Shown one piece after another: positions 1 to 8,480 of a DNA stretch of 64,000 nt (positions are counted from its first letter, which is position 1; every line of letters starts with the position of its first letter). Position numbers and translations under genes: made by a program. Origin of the DNA: Methanohalophilus sp. RSK. GTDB lineage: Archaea > Halobacteriota > Methanosarcinia > Methanosarcinales > Methanosarcinaceae. The notes under the pieces were generated by a model that was given only the letters and a program-made list of their open reading frames with translations, was not told the DNA's origin and made no database searches. The DNA is taken from assembly GCF_003722075.1 (NCBI RefSeq), contig NZ_RDSK01000018.1, forward strand, positions 26,194-90,193. Reading direction: 5' to 3'.

Positions 1-871
1 CACCTTCTTCCTTTAGAAGATTCAGGTCGGAACCGTCCCCACGCAAAACAAGTGCCCTTTGAAGATTATCAGCTACCATTTCAGATCTCTGGCGGCCCTT
101 TTCAATAATCTTTACGTTCAGACGGGTTTTTTCAAGCAGCTGTGCCAGGTAAAACCCAACTACTCCCCCTCCGATTATCATCACACGGCTGCGTGATTTA
201 TTGATCTCGCCAAAAAAGGAAGAAATGTCCTTCATTGCATCTGCTTTACCAATAATTACGATGTGGTCGCCGGCCTGAATTATATCTTCACCATGGGGAA
301 TGATCAATTGCGAACCCCTGAAAAGAGCACTTACGATACAGCAATCGAGCAAATCTATGTCCCGAAGGTGTTTGCCTGCAATATTACTATTGTCCTTAAC
401 AACAAACTCCATCATTTTTACTTTTCCGTCTGCAAAGGATTCAGAATCAATAGCAGAAGGAATTGACAAAATGTCAGCAACTTCAGATGCAAGAGCAAGT
501 TCGGGACATACCATTACATCAATACCAACCTGTGTACGCTTGGCTACAGGCCGATCGATGTAATCAGGATTACTGACCTTTGCCATGGTCTTGAAGTTCT
601 TATTGGACTGCTTTATCAATTTAGCAGCCATACATGAAACTATGTTTACTTCATCATCACCGGTTACAGCCACAAGCAGATCTGCACCGATCAAAACTTT
701 TTCAAGAATTGCAGCATTTGCTCCGTTGCCCCGAATAACCTGAACATCGAATTCATCGACTCTCAGGCAAGCATCTTCATCTTCATCAATGATAACAAGA
801 TCATTTTCCAGGTACAGTGATTTAGCTATATGATAACCAACTTCACCTGCACCTATGACAATGATTTTCAT
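1..871 (-). CDS. trkA: Trk potassium uptake regulator TrkA, partial (C-terminal end lies outside the window)
   Basis: The reading frame is open from the ATG at 871 to the window edge, giving about 290 residues. It begins with a Rossmann NAD-binding motif GAGEVG, typical of an RCK/TrkA-N domain, and continues through a TrkA-C-like region (residues about 140-215). A second Rossmann motif, IIGGGVVGF, follows near residue 232, so the protein has the duplicated RCK-N/RCK-C layout of full-length TrkA (about 440-450 residues). Family knowledge: a peripheral cytoplasmic subunit that gates a TrkH-type K+ channel in response to NAD(H) or nucleotides. The trkH partner would be expected downstream, to the left of the window. 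The gene follows dnaJ on the same strand after about 100 bases and may be a separate transcription unit. Confidence 0.9.
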   Translation of the reverse strand, partial: MKIIVIGAGEVGYHIAKSLYLENDLVIIDEDEDACLRVDEFDVQVIRGNGANAAILEKVLIGADLLVAVTGDDEVNIVSCMAAKLIKQSNKNFKTMAKVSNPDYIDRPVAKRTQVGIDVMVCPELALASEVADILSIPSAIDSESFADGKVKMMEFVVKDNSNIAGKHLRDIDLLDCCIVSALFRGSQLIIPHGEDIIQAGDHIVIIGKADAMKDISSFFGEINKSRSRVMIIGGGVVGFYLAQLLEKTRLNVKIIEKGRQRSEMVADNLQRALVLRGDGSDLNLLKEEG

Positions 872-973
872 AAAGGCACCTCTATTCAATTAACATAAAT
901 AATAAACTGGATTGAGCGATAATATATGCTATTATTGTTAAAGGTTACTGAAAAAAAGGAAAAATAAGGAAAA

Positions 974-2173
974 TCAGGCAGGAGAATCGCCCGGGGAATC
1001 TTCAGGAGAAATGACTGATTCAAAAGCATTTTTGAATTTATCAAAAACTCCACCTTTCCCTGAACCGGCAGATCCTCCACCCAGACTGTCAAATTCCTTG
1101 AGGAGTTTTTTCTGTTCCTCACTGAGCTTTGTAGGGGTTTTTACGATAACTTTTACGAGCTGGTCCCCCTGTCCATGCCCATGCAGATGGGGCATCCCCT
1201 TGCCTTTCAGACGCAATACTGAATGGGTCTGGGTGCCGGGTTTTATATTCATCTTTACATCACCATAAAGAGTGGGAACCTGTACGCTGTCACCCAGGCC
1301 AGCCTGGGCAAAGGAGATAGGGATTTCGCATACGATGTCGTCACCCATCCTTTCAAAGCGCTCATGAGGTTTTACATGAAGTACAATATAAAGATCTCCC
1401 GGTGGGGCACCAGGACTTCCGGCTTCCCCTTCCCCGGACATTTTCAAACGCAAACCGGTTTCCACGCCTTTGGGGATGTTTACCTCTATGGTCTTTGTTT
1501 TTCTGACTTTGCCGCTACCATTACAGGTTTCACAGGGTGATTCTATTGTCTGCCCTTTACCATGGCATTTGTCACAGGTGGTGGCTGTCACAAAGTTACC
1601 AAGGGGAGTACGGCGAGCATGCGTAACCTGCCCACTACCACCGCAGTTAGAACAGTTGATTGGTTCTGTACCGGGTTTAGCCCCTGTCCCACCACATGTT
1701 TCACAATTCTGAGCCCGTGGAACATCGATGTTAACCTTGTCTCCGAATGCAGCCTGTTTGAGGGTGATATCCATGTCATATCTCAGGTCAGAACCTCTGC
1801 GGGGGCCCCGTTGAGTCCGGCCTGAGCCACCAAAGCCTCCGAAGCCGCCGCCAAATCCACCGAAGCCGCCACCAAAAATATGCTCCAGGATGTCTTCAAA
1901 ACCACCGAAATCAGCTGAACGGAAGATATCTTCTTCAGAATACTGGTTATCAATTCCTGCGTGTCCAAAGCGATCATATTGGGCCCTTTTTCCCTCATCG
2001 GAAAGGACAGCATAGGCCTCGGATATCTCCTTGAACTTTTCCTCAGCATCCGGCTCCTTATTCTTATCCGGATGATGTTTCATTGCAAGCTTGCGATAAG
2101 CTTTCTTAATCTCGCTAGCTGATGCATCTTTGGAAATACCCAGTATTTCGTAATAATCTCGCTTGGTAGACAT
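974..2173 (-). CDS. dnaJ: Chaperone protein DnaJ
   Basis: A full-length type I J-protein of 399 residues. It shows an N-terminal J domain with the HPD motif (residues about 33-35), a Gly/Phe-rich linker (about 85-125), and four zinc-binding CxxCxGxG-type motifs ([32 protein letters not shown]) at about 150-215, then the C-terminal substrate-binding domain. It delivers unfolded clients to DnaK and stimulates its ATPase in the cytoplasm. It is the last gene of grpE-dnaK-dnaJ. A hairpin and AT-rich DNA in the 68-base gap after dnaK suggest partial termination or a separate dnaJ promoter. Downstream of the stop the minus strand is T-rich, compatible with termination. The family is bacterial in origin and was acquired by some archaea. 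Confidence 0.97.
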   Translation of the reverse strand: MSTKRDYYEILGISKDASASEIKKAYRKLAMKHHPDKNKEPDAEEKFKEISEAYAVLSDEGKRAQYDRFGHAGIDNQYSEEDIFRSADFGGFEDILEHIFGGGFGGFGGGFGGFGGSGRTQRGPRRGSDLRYDMDITLKQAAFGDKVNIDVPRAQNCETCGGTGAKPGTEPINCSNCGGSGQVTHARRTPLGNFVTATTCDKCHGKGQTIESPCETCNGSGKVRKTKTIEVNIPKGVETGLRLKMSGEGEAGSPGAPPGDLYIVLHVKPHERFERMGDDIVCEIPISFAQAGLGDSVQVPTLYGDVKMNIKPGTQTHSVLRLKGKGMPHLHGHGQGDQLVKVIVKTPTKLSEEQKKLLKEFDSLGGGSAGSGKGGVFDKFKNAFESVISPEDSPGDSPA

Positions 2174-2212
2174 AGAAAACCCGTGAATCTTTTATAATTA
2201 ATTAAATAAAAT

Positions 2213-2231
2213 TGCAGGGAAATTCCCTGCA
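2213..2231 (-). terminator. Hairpin between dnaK and dnaJ, candidate attenuator or partial terminator
   Basis: TGCAGGG and CCCTGCA form a perfect 7-bp stem around a 5-base loop just after the dnaK stop. On the minus strand it is followed by an AT-rich run (ATTTTATTTAATTAATTATAA), which could serve as a termination tract and also contains a possible TATA element for dnaJ around 2191-2209. Termination or RNA processing here would lower dnaJ relative to dnaK. That role is inferred. Confidence 0.55.
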
Positions 2232-2241
2232 CTGGTTTAGA

Positions 2242-4107
2242 TTATTTATCGTTGTCTACTTCTTCAAAGTCAGCATCGACAACATCTTCATCTGATCCAC
2301 CTTCTGCACCAGATGTAGAAGCACCTTCTCCGCCTGCTGCCTGTCCGGAAGCCTCAGCCTCTTCCTGTGCCTTCTGGTAAAGAAGGGCAGAGATTTCATA
2401 CATTGCTTCCTGCAGAGCCTCGGTTTTACTCTTGATTGCTTCAATGTCACTGCCTTCAAGAGCAGTATTGAGATCTGAAATCGCGGATTCTACCTTGGAT
2501 TTCTGCTCATCTGAAGCAATATCTCCTGCTTCCTTGAGAGCCTTCTCGGCAGAACTTACCAGGGTTTCTGCATTATTCCTTGCCTCGACCTCTTCTTTCT
2601 TTGCCTTGTCTTCTTCAGCATGTGCCTCTGCATCCTTGACCATCTGGTCGATCTCCTCATCAGAAAGACCGCCTGGTTTCTGGATGGTTATAGACTGCTC
2701 TTTACCGGTTCCCTTATCCTTTGCAGAAACATTGAGAATACCGTTGGCATCAATATCGAAAGTAACTTCGATCTGTGGCATTCCGCGTGGTGCAGGTGGT
2801 ATGCCGTCAAGGATAAAGCGCCCCAGACTCTTGTTGGCAGAAGCAACGCCTCTTTCACCCTGCAATACGTGAATTTCCACAGAACTCTGGTTATCCGCAG
2901 CTGTCGAGAACACCTGACTCTTACGTGTAGGAATAGTGGTATTTCTCTCAATCAGGGGTGTTGCGACACCGCCCATTGTTTCGATACCAAGGGTCAGAGG
3001 AGTGACATCCAGCAGCAATACATCTTCAACTTCTCCTCCCATTACACCGGCCTGTATGGCAGCACCCACAGCAACCGCTTCATCAGGATTGATATTCTTG
3101 TACGGATCCTTACCAATGAACTCCTTCACAGTCCTGACGACTGCAGGCATCCTGGTAGAACCACCAATTAGCAGGATCTTTTCGATATCTGAAGTTTTAA
3201 GGTTTGCATCACTTAGAGCCTGTTTCATTGATTGGAGGGTCTTGTCAATCAGATCCTCGGTCATCTTTTCAAATTGTGCCCTTGTAATATCGATGTCAAC
3301 ATGTTTTGGCTGGCCATTAGAATCAGCTGTAATGAAAGGAAGGTTGATGTTTGTGGTACCCACACCGGACAGTTCAATCTTGGCCTTCTCCGCGGCATCC
3401 TTGAACCTCTGCATTGCTGCCTTGTCACCGGATAGATCGATACCTTCTTCCTTTTTGAATTCGCTTATGATGTGGTTGACAATCCTGTCATCGAAGTCAT
3501 CTCCTCCAAGATGGGTATCACCACTTGTGGAAAGTACTTCAAAAACCCCGTCTCCCAACTCAAGGATAGACACATCAAAAGTACCGCCTCCAAGATCGTA
3601 AACAAGAATCTTGTGGTCACCGGTTTCTTTGTCCAGCCCATATGCCAGAGAAGCTGCTGTGGGCTCATTTATGATCCTCTTAACTTCAAGTCCTGCGATC
3701 TTACCGGCATCCTTTGTAGCCTGTCTCTGGGAGTCATTGAAATAAGCAGGAACTGTGATTACAGTATCGGTAATTGTTTCACCGAGATAACTTTCTGCAT
3801 CTTCCTTGAGTTTGCGCAGTATCATTGCAGAAATTTCCTGCGGCGTATATTCCTTGCCGTTGAGAGTTACCTGATAGTCCCCTTCACCAATATGACGTTT
3901 GATTGAACTTACCGTATTGTTCGGATTTGCCACCATCTGTCTTTTGGCTACCTGGCCCACAAGTTTTTCTCCCTTCTTTGAGAATCCCACTACAGAGGGA
4001 GTCGTCCTGCTACCTTCTGCATTTGGTAACACAGTTGGTTCGCCACCTTCGATCACTGCCATGCAGGAATTTGTAGTTCCCAGATCAATTCCAAGTATTT
4101 TACCCAT
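2242..4107 (-). CDS. dnaK: Chaperone protein DnaK (Hsp70)
   Basis: 621 residues, full length. The N-terminal ATPase domain starts [14 protein letters not shown] and contains the phosphate-2 motif [10 protein letters not shown] and the adenosine motif GGSTRMPAV. The substrate-binding domain includes the linker region [15 protein letters not shown], and the helical lid ends in an acidic tail ([14 protein letters not shown]), as in bacterial DnaK. It binds exposed hydrophobic segments in an ATP-driven cycle with DnaJ and GrpE. An SD sequence GAGGTAA precedes the ATG at 4107. The intergenic stretch from grpE also holds a TATA-like CTATAAATC, so dnaK may have its own promoter. Archaeal hsp70 operons of this type are considered bacterial acquisitions. 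Confidence 0.98.
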   Translation of the reverse strand: MGKILGIDLGTTNSCMAVIEGGEPTVLPNAEGSRTTPSVVGFSKKGEKLVGQVAKRQMVANPNNTVSSIKRHIGEGDYQVTLNGKEYTPQEISAMILRKLKEDAESYLGETITDTVITVPAYFNDSQRQATKDAGKIAGLEVKRIINEPTAASLAYGLDKETGDHKILVYDLGGGTFDVSILELGDGVFEVLSTSGDTHLGGDDFDDRIVNHIISEFKKEEGIDLSGDKAAMQRFKDAAEKAKIELSGVGTTNINLPFITADSNGQPKHVDIDITRAQFEKMTEDLIDKTLQSMKQALSDANLKTSDIEKILLIGGSTRMPAVVRTVKEFIGKDPYKNINPDEAVAVGAAIQAGVMGGEVEDVLLLDVTPLTLGIETMGGVATPLIERNTTIPTRKSQVFSTAADNQSSVEIHVLQGERGVASANKSLGRFILDGIPPAPRGMPQIEVTFDIDANGILNVSAKDKGTGKEQSITIQKPGGLSDEEIDQMVKDAEAHAEEDKAKKEEVEARNNAETLVSSAEKALKEAGDIASDEQKSKVESAISDLNTALEGSDIEAIKSKTEALQEAMYEISALLYQKAQEEAEASGQAAGGEGASTSGAEGGSDEDVVDADFEEVDNDK

Positions 4108-4176
4108 ATAGATTACCTCTTTGTAATTTTATCAGATTTATAGTTGATATTTCTTATCGATTCATTTCAATGAACT

Positions 4177-4719
4177 TTACTTCTCCTCTTTGTCCGAAGA
4201 AGTATTTTTGGAAACCGTCACCATAGCGGGCCGGATTATCCTGGAATTTAACTTGTATCCAGGCTTACAAACATCAATGATAGTATTGTCAGGATGATCC
4301 GCATGTTCAACATGCATCATGGCTTCATGTTCGGAGGGGTCAAATTCCGCACCTTCACATTCAATCCTTTTGAGACCTTCTTTTTCCAGGATCGATACAA
4401 ATTGCCTGAACACCATTTCTATCCCTTCGACCACCGAATTCACATCATCGGTATTGTGAGCGGACTCGATGGCCCTTTCGAAGTTATCATAGGCATCAAG
4501 CAATTCCATCATTAGGTTTTCCACCGCAAAATTGCGGAATTCTTCCTGCTCCTTGCGGGTACGTTTGCGGAAATTGTCAAATTCTGCTCTCTTACGCAAA
4601 AGGTCTTCCTTCAGGGATGCAATTTCCGCATCCTTTTCCTGAACCAGCTGTTCCAGCTCTTCAGGAGATTTTCCCGCGTCTGAGGAGTTATCGTCTTCTT
4701 GTTTATCTTTACCTACCAT
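4177..4719 (-). CDS. grpE: Nucleotide exchange factor GrpE
   Basis: About 180 residues: an acidic N terminus, a long coiled coil (residues about 20-95, with ELVQEKDAEIASLKEDLLRK-like heptads), then the beta-wing domain with conserved GVEGIEMVFRQF-like and HEAMM elements and a C-terminal RPAMVTVSK strand. It releases ADP from DnaK. The frame is open to an ATG at 4728, but the SD GGCGGAG abuts that codon. The ATG at 4719 has normal spacing (9 bases) and is preferred; a GTG at 4722 is also possible. It is the first gene of the chaperone operon. No hrcA repressor gene lies nearby, so heat control is likely archaeal or by promoter strength. Confidence 0.95.
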   Translation of the reverse strand: MVGKDKQEDDNSSDAGKSPEELEQLVQEKDAEIASLKEDLLRKRAEFDNFRKRTRKEQEEFRNFAVENLMMELLDAYDNFERAIESAHNTDDVNSVVEGIEMVFRQFVSILEKEGLKRIECEGAEFDPSEHEAMMHVEHADHPDNTIIDVCKPGYKLNSRIIRPAMVTVSKNTSSDKEEK

Positions 4720-4794
4720 CACTGACATCTCCGCCTGTGTATTGAGCGGTCCAACTTATAATAGAAATTGCAGAGAATTGGATTGTATGATGTT

Positions 4795-4807
4795 CTATAA
4801 ATAGTTT
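4795..4807 (-). promoter_or_regulatory. TATA box of the grpE operon
   Basis: On the minus strand the sequence reads AACTATTTATAGAAC, a good archaeal TATA element, about 75 bases upstream of the preferred grpE start. A second AT-rich element (CTATTATAAG, about 4755-4765) lies closer to the gene and could be an alternative promoter. Confidence 0.5.
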
Positions 4808-4826
4808 GCGCATGGCGGGCATTTAA

Positions 4827-5228
4827 TCAGGAATACTGGTTCTGAATCCTGTAAGAGAAGAACTTGACAACCAGCATACTAACAATCATACAAATCGCCA
4901 GTGCGGAAACCAGTCTATTCCATCCTATGGAAAAAAGTCCATCATTAAAAGCAAAACTCAGTCCTCCCAGAAAAGAGATGATTGAAAAGGTACTTACCGA
5001 GGAAACAAGTGCTGCACCTGCGATTGATCCCAACTCGTCGGCTCCTCTCTTTTCAAAGAAAACAGAGGCAAGAATGAATATGACGGCGAATACCAAAAGT
5101 ATAATGGCATAAGGTACGGGGTTTGAACCGGTGGTTACTATTTGCATTATACCCATGGCCATACCCACCATAAAAATTGCCATTGCAAAAGATATTAACA
5201 GTGCCTGAATAAAAGGATTTTCTGACAT
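4827..5228 (-). CDS. Small conserved membrane protein of unknown function
   Basis: I do not recognise the family. The protein of about 133 residues has four predicted membrane helices: residues about 5-27, 33-52, 62-85 and 98-122. The loop between helices 2 and 3 carries a short charged segment, FEKRGADELG. There are no obvious catalytic residues. Start choice is uncertain: the frame extends to a TTG at 5252, but the SD-like GAGAGGG sits just inside it, so the ATG at 5228 (MSENPF) or a TTG at 5234 is more likely. It is transcribed divergently from mfnD and towards the chaperone operon; a TATA-like ATAAATATATAC occurs at about 5264-5278 on this strand. Confidence 0.7.
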   Translation of the reverse strand: MSENPFIQALLISFAMAIFMVGMAMGIMQIVTTGSNPVPYAIILLVFAVIFILASVFFEKRGADELGSIAGAALVSSVSTFSIISFLGGLSFAFNDGLFSIGWNRLVSALAICMIVSMLVVKFFSYRIQNQYS

Positions 5229-5306
5229 TTCCAAATCCATCCCTCTCTGCAAAAAAGAGGTCCTGATAGTATATATTTATTGTCTCCTCGATATAAACCC
5301 AAAGCA

Positions 5307-5318
5307 TATATTAAATAA
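5307..5318 (+). promoter_or_regulatory. TATA box of the mfn operon, apparently driving a leaderless transcript
   Basis: TATATTAAATAA lies 16 bases before the mfnD ATG at 5334. At the usual archaeal spacing (about 25-27 bases from TATA to start site), transcription would begin at or next to the ATG. No SD sequence precedes the ATG, which agrees with a leaderless message. The start site is inferred. Confidence 0.5.
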
Positions 5319-5333
5319 AACATTTTTCGAGTT

Positions 5334-6257
5334 ATGAACATCCTAATTTGCGAATATGCCACAAGCACGGGAATGGGAGGCACCTTCCTGCTTGAAGGCA
5401 AAGCCATGCTAAAAGGACTTGCAGAAAGCTTTGCCGCCGGCAATCATGAAATCAAATATACAACATCTGCAAGCGAAATCCAGGCCGGCACTCCCGTGTA
5501 TTGTAACGAAGGAAACATAAGGGCTGTTTTACAGGCCGAGGCAAAAAAATGTGATGCTGCATTGGTAATTGCCCCTGATGACCTGCTTGCAGAGCTTGTG
5601 GAAGAGATAGAAGAACATACCTCTAATATGGGATCATCCCCGGCGGTCATCCGGGAGTGTGCGGATAAACTCAAATGCGGAAAAATTCTTGAAAAGAATG
5701 GAATACCTGCACCCCAACTTGTTGAAACAGTGGAAGATATTAAGAAAGGTACCAATTATGTGGTCAAGCCCCGTTATGGATGTGCTGCAGAAAACACGAT
5801 CATTACAGCCAATCCTTCAATATCCCAGGACATGATCGTAACCGAATATATGGAAGGAGAACACCTGAGTGTGAGTCTTATCTGTGCCGATGCACCTCTT
5901 CCTCTTGCAATAAATCGTCAGTACATAGAAATTACAGGAAAAGATGATCAAAAAGCCATCGACTACAAGGGAGGCATAACTCCCTATGATACACCTGACA
6001 GGGAACTGATTATCGATACTGCAAAAAAGGCAGCCCTGGCACTTGGATGCAGGGGATACACAGGTATTGATATTGTAATGGGTGACAGGCCCTATGTAAT
6101 AGACATAAATCCCAGGCCTACCACTTCGCTTGTGGGCATCTGCAAAATAATCAAACCCCAAATAGGAGAATTGTTGATTGGTGCCCTGGAAGAGAACTTA
6201 CCACCAACAGTACATATTACCGGCAATTATGAATTCCGAAAGGAGGACCTTTTATGA
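5334..6257 (+). CDS. mfnD: Tyramine--L-glutamate ligase MfnD (ATP-grasp), methanofuran biosynthesis
   Basis: 307 residues with an ATP-grasp fold: preATP-grasp N terminus (MNILICEYATSTGMGG), the ATP-binding lysine strand YVVKPRYGCAAENT (about 140-153), and the metal-binding C-terminal motif GYTGIDIVMGDRPYVIDINPRPTTS (about 242-266). MfnD joins tyramine to the gamma-carboxyl of glutamate using ATP, forming the gamma-glutamyltyramine part of methanofuran, the C1 carrier of the first methanogenesis step. The assignment is strengthened by its neighbours: mfnF overlaps its stop by 4 bases (ATGA) and mfnE follows. It may be translated from a leaderless mRNA. Confidence 0.9.
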   Translation: MNILICEYATSTGMGGTFLLEGKAMLKGLAESFAAGNHEIKYTTSASEIQAGTPVYCNEGNIRAVLQAEAKKCDAALVIAPDDLLAELVEEIEEHTSNMGSSPAVIRECADKLKCGKILEKNGIPAPQLVETVEDIKKGTNYVVKPRYGCAAENTIITANPSISQDMIVTEYMEGEHLSVSLICADAPLPLAINRQYIEITGKDDQKAIDYKGGITPYDTPDRELIIDTAKKAALALGCRGYTGIDIVMGDRPYVIDINPRPTTSLVGICKIIKPQIGELLIGALEENLPPTVHITGNYEFRKEDLL

Positions 6258-7216
6258 AAAAACTCGGGATAGATATCGGAGGGGCAAATACAAAAATAGC
6301 CTCCGCAGACGGCACTGTCTGTGAACTTTACTATGTGCCCCTCTGGAAAGAAACAAAACTTCCAACGGTTCTGAAAAATATCTCAGAAAAGCACAATCCA
6401 TCTCATGTGGGCGTTGTGATGACCGGAGAACTTGCCGATTGTTACGAAGATAAAACGGCAGGAGTCCTTGGCATTATGGATATTGTAAGAGACCGATTTG
6501 ACTGTGAGATTGACTTTCTGAACCAGGAAGGCAATTTTATAAAACATACACAAAATCCCGCCTCTCTTGCCGCAGCAAACTGGATGGCTTCTGCAAGTTT
6601 CATTGCCAGGAAAATGAAAGATTGTCTTTTTGTGGATATGGGCAGTACTACAAGTGATTTAATCCCTGTCAAAGACGGAAAAGTAGTTGCACACAATACC
6701 GATACACAACGTCTTGCAAACAACGAATTATTGTATCAGGGTGTCCTGAGGACAAATATAGCGGCCCTGCTGGACAGTGTGGCGATAAGGCCGGGGAATT
6801 GCCGAATCGCCTCTGAGCTCTTTGCCACAAGCGCGGATGCTTACCTCCTCCTGTCAGATATCGATGAAGATGCATACACATGTGAAACTGCTGACGGGCA
6901 TGGAAAATCAGAAAAAGAGGCTGCCAGAAGACTTGCAAGGGTTGTCTGCGCAGACCTGAATGAAATTGACATGGCAGATGTCAGAGAGATAGCGATGGCT
7001 GTCAAGAATAGACAGAAAGAAAGGCTCACAGAAGCGATCTCAGAACTTTGCCGCAAACACGACATTAATACCGTCCTTGCAGCAGGGCTTGGTGAATTTT
7101 TGATCAAAAACGCATGTGAAGAACTGGGTATTGAGTACATTTCACTGGCAGAGAAATGGAGCCTTGATATATCAAAGGTATTCCCTGCCTATGCAGTAGC
7201 CAATCTGCTGGAGTGA
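6254..7216 (+). CDS. mfnF: MfnF, methanofuran core condensing enzyme (hydantoinase/oxoprolinase-like fold)
   Basis: 320 residues. The N terminus KKLGIDIGGANTKIA and the internal VDMGSTTSDLIPVKDG are the phosphate-binding motifs of the ASKHA/hydantoinase A superfamily. This family was long annotated as an H4MPT-linked C1-transfer protein and is known as MfnF, which couples gamma-glutamyltyramine to the phosphorylated aminomethylfuran to make the methanofuran core. The SD AGGAGG at 6241-6246 lies inside the end of mfnD, and the ATG overlaps the mfnD stop. Product identity rests on family recognition and on lying between mfnD and mfnE. Confidence 0.88.
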   Translation: MKKLGIDIGGANTKIASADGTVCELYYVPLWKETKLPTVLKNISEKHNPSHVGVVMTGELADCYEDKTAGVLGIMDIVRDRFDCEIDFLNQEGNFIKHTQNPASLAAANWMASASFIARKMKDCLFVDMGSTTSDLIPVKDGKVVAHNTDTQRLANNELLYQGVLRTNIAALLDSVAIRPGNCRIASELFATSADAYLLLSDIDEDAYTCETADGHGKSEKEAARRLARVVCADLNEIDMADVREIAMAVKNRQKERLTEAISELCRKHDINTVLAAGLGEFLIKNACEELGIEYISLAEKWSLDISKVFPAYAVANLLE

Positions 7217-7229
7217 AACTGAACAAAAC

Positions 7230-7859
7230 ATGAAAGAAAAAGTCGTATTAAAACTGGGAGGAAGCCTGATAAAACAGGGGCCTGAATTACTGCTGTCACT
7301 GAAAAGTTGGGCAAAGGATAAAAAAGTACAGTTGCTAGTGGTACCCGGCGGAGGACCCTTTGCAGATCGAATAAGGGACATGGAAGAGATGGCAGGTTTT
7401 GATGATGATACCTCTCACTGGTTGGCAATCCTATCCATGGAGCAGTATGGTATATACCTCAGGGAAATGACGAAAATTGATACAACTGCTACCCTCAAAC
7501 CTTTTGAAGGGGTCCGAATTCTGCTACCTTACAGGCTTCTTACAGATAGCGACGATCTGCCTCATTCATGGAAGGTCACATCCGACACAATCGGTGCGAA
7601 ATTTGCCCAAATGACAGGAGCAGAATATATTAAAATAACAGATGTTGACGGAATCCTGCAACAGGGAAAATTGTTACGGGAAATTAACGCTTCTGACATC
7701 ATAAAAATGGGACAGAGTTGTGTGGATACCTATCTTCCACACTACCTCATGCAACATGAAATGAATTGCACTATTGTAAATGGCAACTATTTTTCCAGAA
7801 TAACAGGGACAATTATGGGAAACAGAGACACAAGTACCTACATCAGGGGGAAATTTTAA
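7230..7859 (+). CDS. mfnE: MfnE, aminomethylfuranylmethyl phosphate kinase, methanofuran biosynthesis
   Basis: 209 residues of the amino acid kinase fold: N-terminal [10 protein letters not shown], then VPGGGPFAD (about 36-44) for substrate and ATP binding, and a C-terminal KITDVDGI motif. This small kinase phosphorylates 5-(aminomethyl)-3-furanmethanol phosphate to the diphosphate, the leaving group used by MfnF. It sits 13 bases after mfnF, so mfnD-mfnF-mfnE form one operon. Related kinases (for example of isopentenyl phosphate or carbamate) share the fold, but the context favours MfnE. Confidence 0.87.
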   Translation: MKEKVVLKLGGSLIKQGPELLLSLKSWAKDKKVQLLVVPGGGPFADRIRDMEEMAGFDDDTSHWLAILSMEQYGIYLREMTKIDTTATLKPFEGVRILLPYRLLTDSDDLPHSWKVTSDTIGAKFAQMTGAEYIKITDVDGILQQGKLLREINASDIIKMGQSCVDTYLPHYLMQHEMNCTIVNGNYFSRITGTIMGNRDTSTYIRGKF

Positions 7860-7924
7860 ATTATATACGGATTATGTACTCAATCCGTCATACTTATAGT
7901 AAAATCACAATAAGGAGAAATACA

Positions 7925-8089
7925 ATGGAGAAGGTCAATTACTGTACCTCCTGCGGTGTACACCTTTCGGACAAGGGTTTTGCACGTTTTGCATGCCCCG
8001 AATGTGACACCGAACTTGGAAGATGCATAAAATGCAGACAGCAGAGTAACAATTACGTCTGTCCGAAATGTGGATTTATGGGTCCATGA
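7925..8089 (+). CDS. Two-ribbon zinc finger microprotein (54 residues)
   Basis: The ATG at 7925 is preceded by the SD AAGGAGA and opens a 54-residue frame with four CxxC knuckles (CTSC, CPEC, CIKC, CPKC), which would make two zinc ribbons. This is the archaeal C(P)XCG microprotein class; members are usually encoded just before the elongation factor 1-beta gene, as here. The haloarchaeal relative HVO_2753 has been reported to affect swarming and biofilm formation. Older annotations call the family zinc-ribbon RNA-binding protein. A TATA-like TTTTAAATTATATA spans 7854-7867, at the end of mfnE. The next gene follows 9 bases downstream, so the two are co-transcribed. Confidence 0.85.
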   Translation: MEKVNYCTSCGVHLSDKGFARFACPECDTELGRCIKCRQQSNNYVCPKCGFMGP

Positions 8090-8098
8090 GGTGTAAAT

Positions 8099-8368
8099 AT
8101 GGGAGATGTTGCAGCTACTATTAAAATAATGCCCGATGGCGTAGAAAGAGATCTTGAAGAGATCAAAGCAAAGGTCGCAGATGTTTTACCTGAAGGTTCA
8201 GAACTCTTCGGAACTGTCGAAGAGCCTATTGCATTTGGCCTCAAGGCCATAAAAGCTACAGTTCTTGTAGGCGACCTCGAAGGCGGAACCGAACCTGTTG
8301 AGGAAGCCATAGCAACTATCGAAGGCGTCGAAAGCGTACAGGTAGAAGAAGTAGGAAGACCTGTCTGA
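8099..8368 (+). CDS. ef1b: Translation elongation factor aEF-1beta
   Basis: 89 residues, the standard length of the archaeal single-domain guanine nucleotide exchange factor. It has the family pattern of a ferredoxin-like fold: N-terminal ATIKIMPDGVERDLEEIKAKV, the central EEPIAFGLKAIKATVLVGD strand-helix region, and the C-terminal EGVESVQVEEVGR. It recharges aEF-1alpha with GTP during elongation. It is co-transcribed with the zinc-ribbon microprotein. Its last codons and stop form half of a strong hairpin, followed at once by tRNA-Ala. Confidence 0.96.
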   Translation: MGDVAATIKIMPDGVERDLEEIKAKVADVLPEGSELFGTVEEPIAFGLKAIKATVLVGDLEGGTEPVEEAIATIEGVESVQVEEVGRPV

Positions 8369-8390
8369 AGGTCTTCACAACTCTTTTTTT
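8355..8390 (+). terminator. Terminator-like hairpin overlapping the aEF-1beta stop codon
   Basis: GAAGACCT (8355-8362) and AGGTCTTC (8369-8376) pair perfectly over 8 bp around a 6-base loop that contains the TGA stop. A run of seven T follows at 8384-8390. It ends directly where tRNA-Ala begins, so it could terminate the mRNA or be a processing site in a joint mRNA-tRNA transcript. Confidence 0.7.
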
Positions 8391-8462
8391 GGGCTTGTAG
8401 ATCAGGGGAAGATCGTTACGTTCGCAACGTAAAGGCCGCGGGTTCGAATCCCGCCAGGTCCA
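8391..8462 (+). tRNA. tRNA-Ala (anticodon CGC)
   Basis: A 72-base cloverleaf. The acceptor GGGCTTG/CAGGTCC includes the G3-U70 pair that identifies alanine tRNAs. The D stem is GATC/GATC, the anticodon stem TTACG/CGTAA with loop TTCGCAA (anticodon CGC), and the T arm GCGGG-TTCGAAT-CCCGC, with discriminator A. CCA is not encoded. No TATA box is visible in the preceding 90 bases, so it may be transcribed together with aEF-1beta. Confidence 0.96.
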
Positions 8463-8480
8463 TCCCTTCAAGCCTCATTC

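Noticed and set aside
3472..3906. Several plus-strand frames of 140-220 codons opposite dnaK (for example 2936-3601)
   Set aside because: Antisense shadows of a strongly conserved gene; no SD, no family, serine/leucine-rich composition typical of reversed coding DNA.
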